A stretch of 64,000 nucleotides of DNA from Alphaproteobacteria bacterium (GTDB taxonomy: Bacteria > Pseudomonadota > Alphaproteobacteria > Rs-D84), in contig SUUL01000003.1 of the NCBI GenBank assembly GCA_015062545.1, positions 1 through 64,000 on the forward strand. The letters run 5' to 3'. Each line of letters begins with the position of its first letter. Positions within the stretch are counted from its first letter, which is position 1. The position numbers and the translations under genes are program-made. The notes below the pieces were generated by a model. That model had not been told where the DNA came from and searched no databases. It saw only the letters and a list, made by a program, of their open reading frames with translations. Below, piece after piece: positions 19,568-29,194 of this stretch.

Positions 19568-19727
19568 ACAACGAAACGATAGTATAATTAAATATCATAA
19601 ATTACAAATACTTTTTTTGGGTTTTATGTTTTGGGAAAAGGCTCGTATTGTCTGACAAGGGGTACACATGTATCATAAATCTGTCCGGACAAACAAAACT
19701 AAACAAAAAAACATAAAAGGATAGAAC

Positions 19728-19835
19728 ATGTCAAAAACAGAAAATAAAAATGGAAACTGCAAGCATTGTGGCAATGCACATGACAAAAAATGCGACAAAA
19801 AACCAGACAGCAAAACATCTTCTTGCGACAAATAA
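19728..19835 (+). CDS. 35-aa Cys/His small protein (MSKTENKNGNCKHCGNAHDKKCDKKPDSKTSSCDK)
   Basis: ATG preceded by aaaagg, TAA followed at once by a terminator hairpin; not in the track because it is short. Confidence 0.6.
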   Translation: MSKTENKNGNCKHCGNAHDKKCDKKPDSKTSSCDK

Positions 19836-19866
19836 ACGCCCGCCCAAATGGGCGGTTTTGTTAATA
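19836..19866 (+). terminator. Rho-independent terminator
   Basis: cgcccgcccaaatgggcggttttgtt. Confidence 0.75.
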
Positions 19867-19943
19867 TAAATTTTGTACTTGCACGAATCGGTTAAATATT
19901 ATTAGTATGCCATATCAACACATCACACCAAGGGAGAATATCC

Positions 19944-20321
19944 GTGATAATTGGCATAGGAATTGATTTGGTAGAATGTGGCCGTTTCTTGGACTGGTCT
20001 GCATTCAAAAAACAACGTATTTTCACAAAAAAAGAATTGGAATACGCCGATAACGACAACGCAAATTCAGAACGTCATCTGGCAAATTTTTGGGCCGCAC
20101 GCGAGGCTTTCTTAAAAGCAATCGGCACAGGCTTTGGTGATGACATCGCTTTTTCTGATGTATCTGTCGCACACAATGATGCCGGCCGCCCAGAATTATT
20201 AATCACCGGTGGTGCCAAGGCCGCATTAAAAGAACTATCGGGTGGAAATGTAAATATACATTTATCCATAACCGACCAATCTGATTATTGTGCCGCGATG
20301 GTTGTAATTGAAACGAAATAA
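19944..20321 (+). CDS. acpS: Holo-[acyl-carrier-protein] synthase
   Basis: MIIGIGIDLVECGRF and FWAAREAFLKAIGTG motifs. Confidence 0.95.
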   Translation: MIIGIGIDLVECGRFLDWSAFKKQRIFTKKELEYADNDNANSERHLANFWAAREAFLKAIGTGFGDDIAFSDVSVAHNDAGRPELLITGGAKAALKELSGGNVNIHLSITDQSDYCAAMVVIETK

Positions 20322-20346
20322 AAAACCGCCAAATGGCGGTTTTTTA
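20322..20346. terminator. Bidirectional terminator between acpS and pgk
   Basis: aaaaaaccgccaaatggcggttttttatt between convergent genes. Confidence 0.85.
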
Positions 20347-21516
20347 TTCTGCGTTTTCCAAAATTGCAATTCCCGGTAACGTACGTCCTTCTACAAATTC
20401 CAGAAATGCACCACCACCAGTGGACACGTATGTTATGTCGCCTTTGACACCGCATGCCTGCAATGCCGCAACTGTATCGCCACCACCGACAATACTTTCC
20501 AGTTTACCTGCGCGCGTTTGTTCTGCAATCGCATTTGCCAACGCAAAAGACCCATACGACCATGTCGGCATCCATTCTGCCATACCAACCGTTCCATTCC
20601 ATATCACAGTCGCCGCACTTTTTATTGCCGCGACATCACGTTCTGTGGTTAATTTTCCCGCATCAATAATAATATCGTCATCATCAAAATCTTTATATTC
20701 TTTATCTGTACGCGCGGCATCTGGCGCAAAAGTTTTTGCAACACCTTTGTCAATCGGCAATAAAACCTGACAATTATTTTGTTTTGCAAATTCCAATATT
20801 TCCAATGCAACATCTTTCTGGTTTGCTTCATACAACGAATCGCCCACCTTGGCCCCCAATGCATAATTAAAGGTCGTCCCCAATGCGCCACCAACAATCA
20901 ATGTGTCAGACAACTTTGCCAACGCCTTTAACACACCTATTTTGGTTGAAACTTTGCTGCCGGCGACAATGGACAACAATGGCCTTTTTGGATTTTCCAT
21001 AACCTGTGCCAAATGTTCAATTTCCGATGCCAACAACGTTCCCACATACGATGGCAATATTTCTGCCACCCCAACGGTACTGGCGTGCGCACGATGCGAC
21101 ACTGCAAACGCATCATTTACAAACAAGTCAAACCCGCGCGCCAAATCTGCGGCAAATGTTGGGTCGTTTTTTTCTTCGCCCTCATAAAAGCGTACATTTT
21201 CCAACAATACCACATCACCATCTTGCATTTGTTCCAAGAAGTCCTTGTCCAAACAATCTGGAATCAATTTTATTCCCATAAATTCTGCGATTGGGGACAA
21301 AGTAAATTCCATATTACGTTCGCCTTTTGGACGACCACGGTGCGCAACAATGGCAACACGCGCCCCTGCATTACGCAACATATTGATTGTTGGCATACTT
21401 TGTTCAATACGAAACGCATCTGTAATTTTACCATCAACAATCTGGACATTAAAGTCATCACGCAACAAAACATATTTTCCACGAACATCCAGATTTTCAA
21501 TCGTGCGAAGTTTCAT
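20344..21516 (-). CDS. pgk: Phosphoglycerate kinase
   Basis: LLRDDFNVQIVDGKI, GGGDTVAALQ and STGGGAFLEFVEG motifs. Confidence 0.97.
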   Translation of the reverse strand: MKLRTIENLDVRGKYVLLRDDFNVQIVDGKITDAFRIEQSMPTINMLRNAGARVAIVAHRGRPKGERNMEFTLSPIAEFMGIKLIPDCLDKDFLEQMQDGDVVLLENVRFYEGEEKNDPTFAADLARGFDLFVNDAFAVSHRAHASTVGVAEILPSYVGTLLASEIEHLAQVMENPKRPLLSIVAGSKVSTKIGVLKALAKLSDTLIVGGALGTTFNYALGAKVGDSLYEANQKDVALEILEFAKQNNCQVLLPIDKGVAKTFAPDAARTDKEYKDFDDDDIIIDAGKLTTERDVAAIKSAATVIWNGTVGMAEWMPTWSYGSFALANAIAEQTRAGKLESIVGGGDTVAALQACGVKGDITYVSTGGGAFLEFVEGRTLPGIAILENAE

Positions 21517-22120
21517 TTTTTATCCTTTCTTTTATTGGCCCAAAACTTTTCCTGTAGTGTTGATTTATACCATATTTTTCAATCGCCTGCAAATGAGATT
21601 GTGTCGGATATCCGGCATTTTTATCCCACCCATACTGTGGAAATTGCATTGCCAAATCATGCATAATCGCATCCCTGGTTTCCTTGGCCACAATGGATGC
21701 CGCCGCGATTGACAGGGACTTGGCATCCCCTTTGACAACCGGCATACCATTCAATTTCTGCGGCAACCTGTTCCCGTCCACCAAACAAAACTGGGGCGAA
21801 CAAGACAATTTGTTTACCGCACGCAACATGGCGGTCATGGATGCCCATAATATGTTCATTTCGTCTATCTCGGCCGGACTGCATTCCGCCACCGCCCATA
21901 TTGTATTTTGTTTTATCCATTCAAACGCAGCGGCACGCTGACGTGGTGTCATCTGCTTGGAATCACGTATTACCACAGGTATATCAATATCACGATTTGG
22001 AAATATTACCGCCGCAGCCACCACGGGCCCACACAATGGCCCACGCCCTGCTTCGTCCACACCGGCCACCAACCGATACCCAGATGCATTTTCCAAACCA
22101 AAATCAGGATTAATTTTCAT
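21497..22120 (-). CDS. rnhB: Ribonuclease HII
   Basis: VAGVDEAGRGPLCGPVVAAAV motif. Confidence 0.96.
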   Translation of the reverse strand: MKINPDFGLENASGYRLVAGVDEAGRGPLCGPVVAAAVIFPNRDIDIPVVIRDSKQMTPRQRAAAFEWIKQNTIWAVAECSPAEIDEMNILWASMTAMLRAVNKLSCSPQFCLVDGNRLPQKLNGMPVVKGDAKSLSIAAASIVAKETRDAIMHDLAMQFPQYGWDKNAGYPTQSHLQAIEKYGINQHYRKSFGPIKERIKNETSHD

Positions 22121-22202
22121 ACCACCAACATAGCACCAAAAAGCAAATTTTCAAAAGCAAATTTTGTTGACAAATTTGATTTTATGTGCAATATTTTTAT
22201 AC

Positions 22203-22448
22203 ATGGATAACAAAAACACTAATTTTAACAATAACAACAAACCAAACGCATACGACATAATTATCATGTTGCATATTGGCTTGAACGGTATCGCCACAGG
22301 TCACAGCATTCGCATAATACGCCAGCTGATAAACAATCAGGGCGATGACAAAAATGCAATTCTTGCTCTTTTATTAAGCCTTGGTGTAATGGCATATACC
22401 GCCCAACGCGCGTATGACATCTATAAAAAGAATCAAAATCAGCGATAA
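22203..22448 (+). CDS. Small membrane-associated hypothetical protein
   Basis: 81 aa, Asn-rich N-terminus, hydrophobic helix ILALLLSLGVMAYTAQRAY. Confidence 0.45.
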   Translation: MDNKNTNFNNNNKPNAYDIIIMLHIGLNGIATGHSIRIIRQLINNQGDDKNAILALLLSLGVMAYTAQRAYDIYKKNQNQR

Positions 22449-22473
22449 ATCTGAAAACAAACAAGGTAAGAAC

Positions 22474-23055
22474 ATGTCCACAAAGCCCAAAACATATACA
22501 TTAACCCAACGCGACTATGATATTTTATTATCATCCGTATTGCACAACCCGATTGCCTTGGGTGTACTGCAACGTATTGCCGGCAACACATCCGATAAAT
22601 TGGATGAAAACAAGATGTCAGAATTATTTAGCGCTAACTATCATGGCATTACATACTTTAATTTTGAGACAAACAAATGGAATCGCAATAATTACAAAAT
22701 CGATGCCAAAAAACACCAAGGCATTGATACAGTCCACGCCCAGGAATTAAAACGCAACATTGAACAAGATCCAAACATGCGCGACATCGAAGTAATCGCT
22801 GCGGTTGCCATGACAATCAACGAACCCGATTATCCTGGATGGGGCGAAATTATTCACAATCCAAAATTCAGTGCCACCGGCAAAAGTGTTATTGGCACAA
22901 TCGTTCGCCGCGACAAACGCACAGGGAAAATCTTGCCGGTTACATCAGAATGGATGGGCATACATCAAATGCAACCACGCAGTTTTGTTTTCAATGGTTT
23001 CAGATACTTTGATTTTGCCCGCATATTTCGTAAAACATACGGATTGGAAAAATAA
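22474..23055 (+). CDS. Hypothetical protein
   Basis: 193 aa ORF starting MSTKPKTYTLTQRDYD with upstream aaggtaag; terminator follows at 23057-23080. Confidence 0.55.
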   Translation: MSTKPKTYTLTQRDYDILLSSVLHNPIALGVLQRIAGNTSDKLDENKMSELFSANYHGITYFNFETNKWNRNNYKIDAKKHQGIDTVHAQELKRNIEQDPNMRDIEVIAAVAMTINEPDYPGWGEIIHNPKFSATGKSVIGTIVRRDKRTGKILPVTSEWMGIHQMQPRSFVFNGFRYFDFARIFRKTYGLEK

Positions 23056-23082
23056 AAACCGCCAATGGCGGTTTTTATTTTA

Positions 23083-23762
23083 TCAATATTTACACTCACC
23101 AGAAACATCAAAATATCCCGTTTCGTCTTCATATGATGTCCCCTGATTTATATAACACCCCTCAATACCTTTATTATGAACATCTACAGTCGTGGACGCA
23201 TTCAATTTAACAGATATATTTGCATCCGATGTTCCCCGCAACGGGCAAGGTTTACATTCCGTTCCAGAAACATAATACCCCGCCTGACAATACGTACCAC
23301 TTTGTATATTAGTTGTAACAATATTTATAGACCTGCCGTTTAACACCTCTGTTTTTTGGGTTACAGTACAAATATCTTTAATTTTGCCCCCAGCATAATT
23401 ATTGCTATTTATTTCATAACAAACACTTTGTGCGGGACAATACTGCAGGGCTAAATATGTACACAACAAGCCATTCCCATCTGGACACCGATTATCTTTA
23501 AAACAACATCTAAATAGACTATCATTCTCTGGTAACTCTGTCCAATCATTACACACCGCCCGGACACACCTACCATTATATTTCATATATCCCTTATAAC
23601 ACCCATAATCGCATCCATGTAATTCAAAGCATTTATCTTCAGCCCCCTCAATCACTGTAGATTCTTCATCATCGACACAACATGTTACAGTCTCAAAAGA
23701 GAAAGCCTGCGCATCACAAACAAACAAACAAACAAACAAACAAACAAACTATGTTTTATCAT
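23083..23762 (-). CDS. Cys-rich secreted protein with a (TTTG)8 repeat in the signal-peptide region; putative phase-variable gene, frame-shifted (OFF) in this assembly
   Basis: ATG at 23762 reads MIKHSLFVCLFVCLFV then out of frame to TAA after 25 codons; the main frame (23083-23739) reads ...LFVCDAQAFSFETVTC. 8 repeat copies counted at 23717-23748. Confidence 0.75.
23717..23748 (-). repeat. Tetranucleotide microsatellite (TTTG)8, CAAA on + strand
   Basis: Eight perfect copies read directly from the sequence. Confidence 0.97.
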
Positions 23763-23870
23763 GCTTAACAACCTGAATATCATTACTGAATACAGTGTAC
23801 CAAAAACATGCACCGGTATGCAAACAAAAAACCCACCGTTGGTGGGCTTTTTTATTGGCATCTACCAAGA

Positions 23871-24431
23871 TTATGATTCGTCATCAATATCTTCTTCGTC
23901 ATCAACATCAACGGCATTCAAATCTATTTCTTTTGGCACACCCAAAATATCTTCTATTTTATCAGATGCCGCATCCAAATCCATTTTATGCAACACGGCA
24001 AATTCCTGGGCCATACGTTCCAAGGCACGCAAATAAAGCTGACGGGCAGAAAAAGTCATCGTATCTGCCGCACTGCGCCGCTGCAAGTCACGTACAACTT
24101 CGGCCAATTTCATGGGATCACCAGAATTAATATTTTCTTCGTATTGTGCGGCCCTGCGCGCCCAAATCATACGTTTTGCCCCTGCCTTGCCTTTGGCAGA
24201 AGAAATCGCTTCGTCCATTTTTTTCACACTGGTCAACGGACGCAAGCCGGAAATTTCTGCACGTTCCAACGGAACACGCAATGTCATATGATTACGTTCA
24301 AAATCAATGACCAACATTTTAATTTTTTGTCCCGCGATAGTTTGTTCTTCTACACGCAACAACTTACCAACACCTTGTGTTGGATATACAACATATTGTC
24401 CTGTTTTAAAATCTAACTTCTTACTTGGCAT
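23871..24431 (-). CDS. CarD-family transcriptional regulator
   Basis: FKTGQYVVYPTQGVGKLLRVEEQTI and LRVPLERAEISGLRPL. Confidence 0.93.
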   Translation of the reverse strand: MPSKKLDFKTGQYVVYPTQGVGKLLRVEEQTIAGQKIKMLVIDFERNHMTLRVPLERAEISGLRPLTSVKKMDEAISSAKGKAGAKRMIWARRAAQYEENINSGDPMKLAEVVRDLQRRSAADTMTFSARQLYLRALERMAQEFAVLHKMDLDAASDKIEDILGVPKEIDLNAVDVDDEEDIDDES

Positions 24432-24528
24432 AAATACACCCTTTTACGGTTGCCATTCCCTCTGCCCTACGTATTATACCACAAAAAACCAGAAAAACAA
24501 ATAATTGACGAAAAATATTTTCCCGCGA

Positions 24529-25071
24529 TTATCGCATACGGCGAATCGCCCCAGTTCTGCGAATCGTAGACGTACGTTTTTGTTCCACAGTATCCCCCTG
24601 TGTTACACAAACCCATTCATCATTTTTCAAGATAGCACTTTCACCCGCGGCACATTTTGGTTTTGCCAAACGCCACGCAAAGCAAGACCCTTTTTTATAA
24701 GAATGATACGTTACACTGTCCATTCCACCACGTGTATACATACCATATTGCGGATTCCATTCACCCCGCGTTTCACCCGCACACCAAACGCGTTCACCCC
24801 AACATTCAATCGTATTGCCATCAATATCTGTTAATTCAACGGGGGCACTTGTTTGACGGTATCCAGAATTTTCCTTGTCACCATTTCCCATCACCTTGCC
24901 AGTTTCCAAGTCATAACACCACAATTTCTGACATTCGTACGTTTCAATCCCATCAATATCTTTGCGTGATTTTTCATAAACATACCCGGCCCCGCATGAA
25001 AACGCAGCCGCCTGTGCAATATACGCACAGCCAAACAATGACAAAACAAGTGTTGCAAATCCCTTCTTCAT
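24529..25071 (-). CDS. Cys-containing secreted hypothetical protein
   Basis: Signal peptide MKKGFATLVLSLFGCAYIAQAAA, several Cys. Confidence 0.6.
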   Translation of the reverse strand: MKKGFATLVLSLFGCAYIAQAAAFSCGAGYVYEKSRKDIDGIETYECQKLWCYDLETGKVMGNGDKENSGYRQTSAPVELTDIDGNTIECWGERVWCAGETRGEWNPQYGMYTRGGMDSVTYHSYKKGSCFAWRLAKPKCAAGESAILKNDEWVCVTQGDTVEQKRTSTIRRTGAIRRMR

Positions 25072-25135
25072 ACCAAGTATTTTACATTATTTCTGTTTCA
25101 TTAACAAGATAAAAAAACGGGGTTACCCCCGTCTG

Positions 25136-25588
25136 TTATTGCCCCAATCCCGCAGGACTGAAACGTCCGATATTATTAAACAATTCTTCAATCGCACTAA
25201 GTTCAATCGCCGCAGGAATTTCCGTTTCCCCTTCTGCAATTACAACATTTGGCAAATCGGCATCATGTAATACCCGTGTTTTCAAGACACGATTTCCACG
25301 CACCCATGCCAACAGAACGGTTTCATTTGTAAATGTCGGTGCCAATGGCCCACGATAGTTTTCATCTGCACCAAAATAAATCCACACTTCATCCCCATAC
25401 ATCGTCTTGGATTGTGGTGCACCAACTTTGTCCACCAATTCTGCGGTTGTTTTTATATCCGCAACCTGTTCCTGCAAATCAGCCGGGAACACATACCCAC
25501 GATGCTTGGTCTGGAACGTACACGCCGCCAACGCCAACATGCCCAACAACATTATTTGTACTTTGCACTTTGCAATTTTAGCTTTCAT
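25136..25588 (-). CDS. bamE: BamE (SmpA/OmlA)-like outer membrane lipoprotein
   Basis: Lipobox LALAAC; GAPQSKTMYGDEVWIYF segment. Confidence 0.8.
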   Translation of the reverse strand: MKAKIAKCKVQIMLLGMLALAACTFQTKHRGYVFPADLQEQVADIKTTAELVDKVGAPQSKTMYGDEVWIYFGADENYRGPLAPTFTNETVLLAWVRGNRVLKTRVLHDADLPNVVIAEGETEIPAAIELSAIEELFNNIGRFSPAGLGQ

Positions 25589-25589
25589 A

Positions 25590-28500
25590 TTATCCTTCTC
25601 CATTTTCCTTTACTTCGGGTTTGTGCAGCATTGCGAATTGTGCAATATGTTTTTTCAGTTCACTTTTATATGCATTATTTGCCTTGGCCAAATCCACCAA
25701 TTTATTAAACTGTGGATTTGCCGCACGCGCCGCCCCAAATCTTGATTCCGTCTTCAAGAAGTCTTCCAATGGCATTGGGTTATCAACGCTGGAATCCATG
25801 GTCAGCGGATTTTGTCCATTTGCAATCAAATCAGGGTTAAAGCGGAACAAAGGCCATGCCCCGGTTTGCACCATTTGCATTTGATGCGAAACACCATTTT
25901 GCAACGCAAACCCATGCGCGATACATGGCGCGTACGCCAATATAATGGACGGTCCATTAAATGCCTCGGCTTCACGGAATGCGCGAATCGCCTGTGCCTG
26001 ATTTGCCCCCATTGCAATTTGTGCAACGTATGCACCACTCATCATCGCAATCATACCCAAATCTTTCTTGGCATGATCTTTACCGCCAATGGCAAATTTC
26101 ATACTGGCACCAAACGGTGTTGATTTTGATTGCTGGCCACCTGTATTTGAATAACCTTCGGTATCCAACACCAAAACATTTACATTTTCACCACTGTGCA
26201 AGATATGGTCAACACCACCATATCCAATATCGTATGCCCATCCGTCACCACCGATAATCCATACAGATTTATTAACGATTTCACCAACCAAACTTTCCGC
26301 CAGACGCGCACGTGGCCCGTCAATTTTTGCCAACTGGGCGCGCAAATTCGATTCGATTTCGCGCTGTTTTGCGGCATCTGTTTCGTCAAATATCTGTTCA
26401 ACATCCGCGATTCCCAATTCAAACAGCAACGCTTTCAGATTATCGCGTTTTTGATTCAATGCCAATCGCATTCCCAATCCATATTCCGCATTATCTTCAA
26501 ACAGTGAATTAGACCATGCCGGCCCCCGCCCCTTGGAATCAGATGTCCATGGTGTTGTTGGCAGATTCGCCCCATATATTGACGAACACCCCGTTGCATT
26601 TGCAACAACCATTCTGTCACCAAACAGATGCGACAGCAATTTTACATACGGTGTTTCGCCACATCCTGCGCACGCCCCCGGAAATTCAAAGTAATGCGGC
26701 AACAATTCTACATGCTTTGGAATATTCAGATTTAATTTTTCGCGTTCAATATTTGGGATTTCTTCTGCCGCATTAAAGGCCGCCTGATTTTCCGCCATCA
26801 CATCCCGCGCCGGCACCATCGACAACGCCCCAACCGGACAATTTTTTACACAAACGCTGCATCCTGTACAATCCGCTGGCGAAATATTAATTGTAAAATA
26901 CATATTTGCACCCAATTCCGGCGTTTTCATAGGCACAACCTTGATTCCTTTGGCGCGCGCATCTTCTGCCTGTTGTTCGGTCATTGCCTTGATTCTGATA
27001 ACCGCATGTGGACACAGCATTGAACATTTTCCACATTGGATGCACTTGTCAATATCCACAGTTGCCACCTTGTCAGACACGGCACGTTTTTCATACTTGG
27101 ATGTGCCGACCGGATATTGTCCGCCCCCAAATTGTCCATCAACACGAAAACGCGACACAGGAATTGCATCCCCACGTTGTGCGGCAATTTCACCCAACGT
27201 ACCTGCAATTTCCGCAGGTGCATCCAACGTCATGGCAGGCACGAAATCTGGTGCAAAGTTTGATACAGATGATGGCATATTATATTTCACCAAATATTTT
27301 GATGCCTGGTCCACCGCGGCCCAGTTTGCCTGAACAACATCCATACCTTTTTTCTTATAAGTTTTTTCAATCGCAACCTTGGCAGACTCTGCAGCATCCT
27401 TTGGGTTAATAACTTTTGTCAAATTAAAGAAATTCAACATAATAAAGGTATTTATACGATTTCCCAACCCCAGTTCTGCCGCAGCCCTATTCGCATCCAA
27501 GAAATAAACATTTGCACGAATCCGCATCAAATGTTCTTGGGTATCTTTTGGTAAATTGGCAAATGCGACATCTGGTGCCAACGATGTGTTAATCATCACA
27601 GTTCCACCACTGCGCAGACCATGGAACACATCAAAACGTTGTGCAATCATAAAGTTTGAAACACTGATAAAGTCTGCAACCTCTACCAAATATTGACTTT
27701 TAATTGGCGCATCGGAAAAGCGAATATGTGACGCGGTCAATCCACCTGATTTCTTGGAATCATACACGGCATAAGATTGCGGATACAAATCAGAATTTTC
27801 CCCGACAATTTTCACAATATTTTTTACCGCCCCAACGGTACCGTCACTGCCGATACCATACAGCACGGCTGTTTTGAAGCCAGGATCTTCGACCCTGAAC
27901 GCTGCATCTGTTTTCAGCGACAGTCCACTTAAATCATCATCAATACCAACCGTAAAGTTATGATGCAAAGTATTTTGCATCAGATTTTCATAAACCGCCT
28001 TGACATCTCTGGGCTTGAATTCCTTGGACCCCAAACCATATCGCCCACCATAAACGACAACACCATCACCGACCACAGATTTTACATCTTGATACAACGG
28101 TTCACCAATACTGCCCGGTTCTTTGGTTCTGTCCAGAACAGCGATTCGTTTTACAGACTTGGGCAACGCCGCCAAAAATGCCGCAGTTGGGAACGGACGA
28201 TACAAATGCACCTTCAGCAAGCCCAATCCCTTTGGCAAATGTGGTAATGTTTCTTCAATGGTTTCACACGCACTACCCATTGCGACAATAACGTTTTCCG
28301 CCTTTTCATCACCAACATAATCCACCAATTTATACTTACGTCCGGTCAATTTTGCGAATTTATCCATACATTCTTGAACGATTTCTGGTGTTTTTTCATA
28401 CAACGGATTTGCCGCTTCGCGTCCTTGGAAATAGACATCAGGATTTTGTGCAGTTCCACGAATAGTTGGTTTATCAGGTGTCATACCACGCGCACGATTT

Positions 28501-29099
28501 TCCAAGACCAATGAATCTGGAATCATTTCGTGCAGCACATCATCATCGATACGCGTTAAACGTGATTCTTCGTGACTGGTACGGAAACCGTCAAAGAAGT
28601 GCAAGAAAGGCACCCGCGACCGAATCGTTGCCGCATGCGCGATTGCCGCCATATCATGCGCCTGCTGCACATTATGTGAAGACAGCATCGCAAACCCCGT
28701 TGAACGCACAGACATAACATCACTGTGATCGCCAAAGATTGACAATGCATGTGTTGCCAACGCACGCGCAGCCACATGCATAACAAATGGTGTTTGTTCC
28801 CCGGCAATTTTATACATATTAGGAATCATCAACAACAATCCCTGCGATGCAGTAAACGTTGTTGCCAGCGCACCCATTTGCAATGCACCATGCATTGCAC
28901 CTGCGGCACCACCTTCGGATTGCATTTCAATTATTTGTGGTATTGCGCCCCATATATTTTTTTTATGCTGAAACGACCATTCGTCTGCCAATTCACCCAT
29001 GGTACTGCTGGGGGTAATTGGATAAATTGCCGCAAAATCTACACATCTATAAGCCACATCAGCAGCGGCCCAATTTCCATCAACAATTAATTTAGACAT
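25590..29099 (-). CDS. nifJ: Pyruvate:ferredoxin (flavodoxin) oxidoreductase
   Basis: 1169 aa; YPITPSSTMGE N-terminus, two 4Fe-4S motifs (CIQCGKCSMLCPHAVI, CTGCSVCVKNCPVGAL), TPP domain CAGCGETPYVKLL. Confidence 0.97.
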   Translation of the reverse strand: MSKLIVDGNWAAADVAYRCVDFAAIYPITPSSTMGELADEWSFQHKKNIWGAIPQIIEMQSEGGAAGAMHGALQMGALATTFTASQGLLLMIPNMYKIAGEQTPFVMHVAARALATHALSIFGDHSDVMSVRSTGFAMLSSHNVQQAHDMAAIAHAATIRSRVPFLHFFDGFRTSHEESRLTRIDDDVLHEMIPDSLVLENRARGMTPDKPTIRGTAQNPDVYFQGREAANPLYEKTPEIVQECMDKFAKLTGRKYKLVDYVGDEKAENVIVAMGSACETIEETLPHLPKGLGLLKVHLYRPFPTAAFLAALPKSVKRIAVLDRTKEPGSIGEPLYQDVKSVVGDGVVVYGGRYGLGSKEFKPRDVKAVYENLMQNTLHHNFTVGIDDDLSGLSLKTDAAFRVEDPGFKTAVLYGIGSDGTVGAVKNIVKIVGENSDLYPQSYAVYDSKKSGGLTASHIRFSDAPIKSQYLVEVADFISVSNFMIAQRFDVFHGLRSGGTVMINTSLAPDVAFANLPKDTQEHLMRIRANVYFLDANRAAAELGLGNRINTFIMLNFFNLTKVINPKDAAESAKVAIEKTYKKKGMDVVQANWAAVDQASKYLVKYNMPSSVSNFAPDFVPAMTLDAPAEIAGTLGEIAAQRGDAIPVSRFRVDGQFGGGQYPVGTSKYEKRAVSDKVATVDIDKCIQCGKCSMLCPHAVIRIKAMTEQQAEDARAKGIKVVPMKTPELGANMYFTINISPADCTGCSVCVKNCPVGALSMVPARDVMAENQAAFNAAEEIPNIEREKLNLNIPKHVELLPHYFEFPGACAGCGETPYVKLLSHLFGDRMVVANATGCSSIYGANLPTTPWTSDSKGRGPAWSNSLFEDNAEYGLGMRLALNQKRDNLKALLFELGIADVEQIFDETDAAKQREIESNLRAQLAKIDGPRARLAESLVGEIVNKSVWIIGGDGWAYDIGYGGVDHILHSGENVNVLVLDTEGYSNTGGQQSKSTPFGASMKFAIGGKDHAKKDLGMIAMMSGAYVAQIAMGANQAQAIRAFREAEAFNGPSIILAYAPCIAHGFALQNGVSHQMQMVQTGAWPLFRFNPDLIANGQNPLTMDSSVDNPMPLEDFLKTESRFGAARAANPQFNKLVDLAKANNAYKSELKKHIAQFAMLHKPEVKENGEG

Positions 29100-29165
29100 A
29101 ATACACTTCCTTACACTTATTTATATCGGACAAATAATACTCACAAAATCTATCCAAGGCAATAA

Positions 29166-29194
29166 AAAACGGGGCAAACGCCCCATTTTTTATT
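29166..29194 (-). terminator. Terminator
   Basis: aaaaaacggggcaaacgccccattttttatt. Confidence 0.7.
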
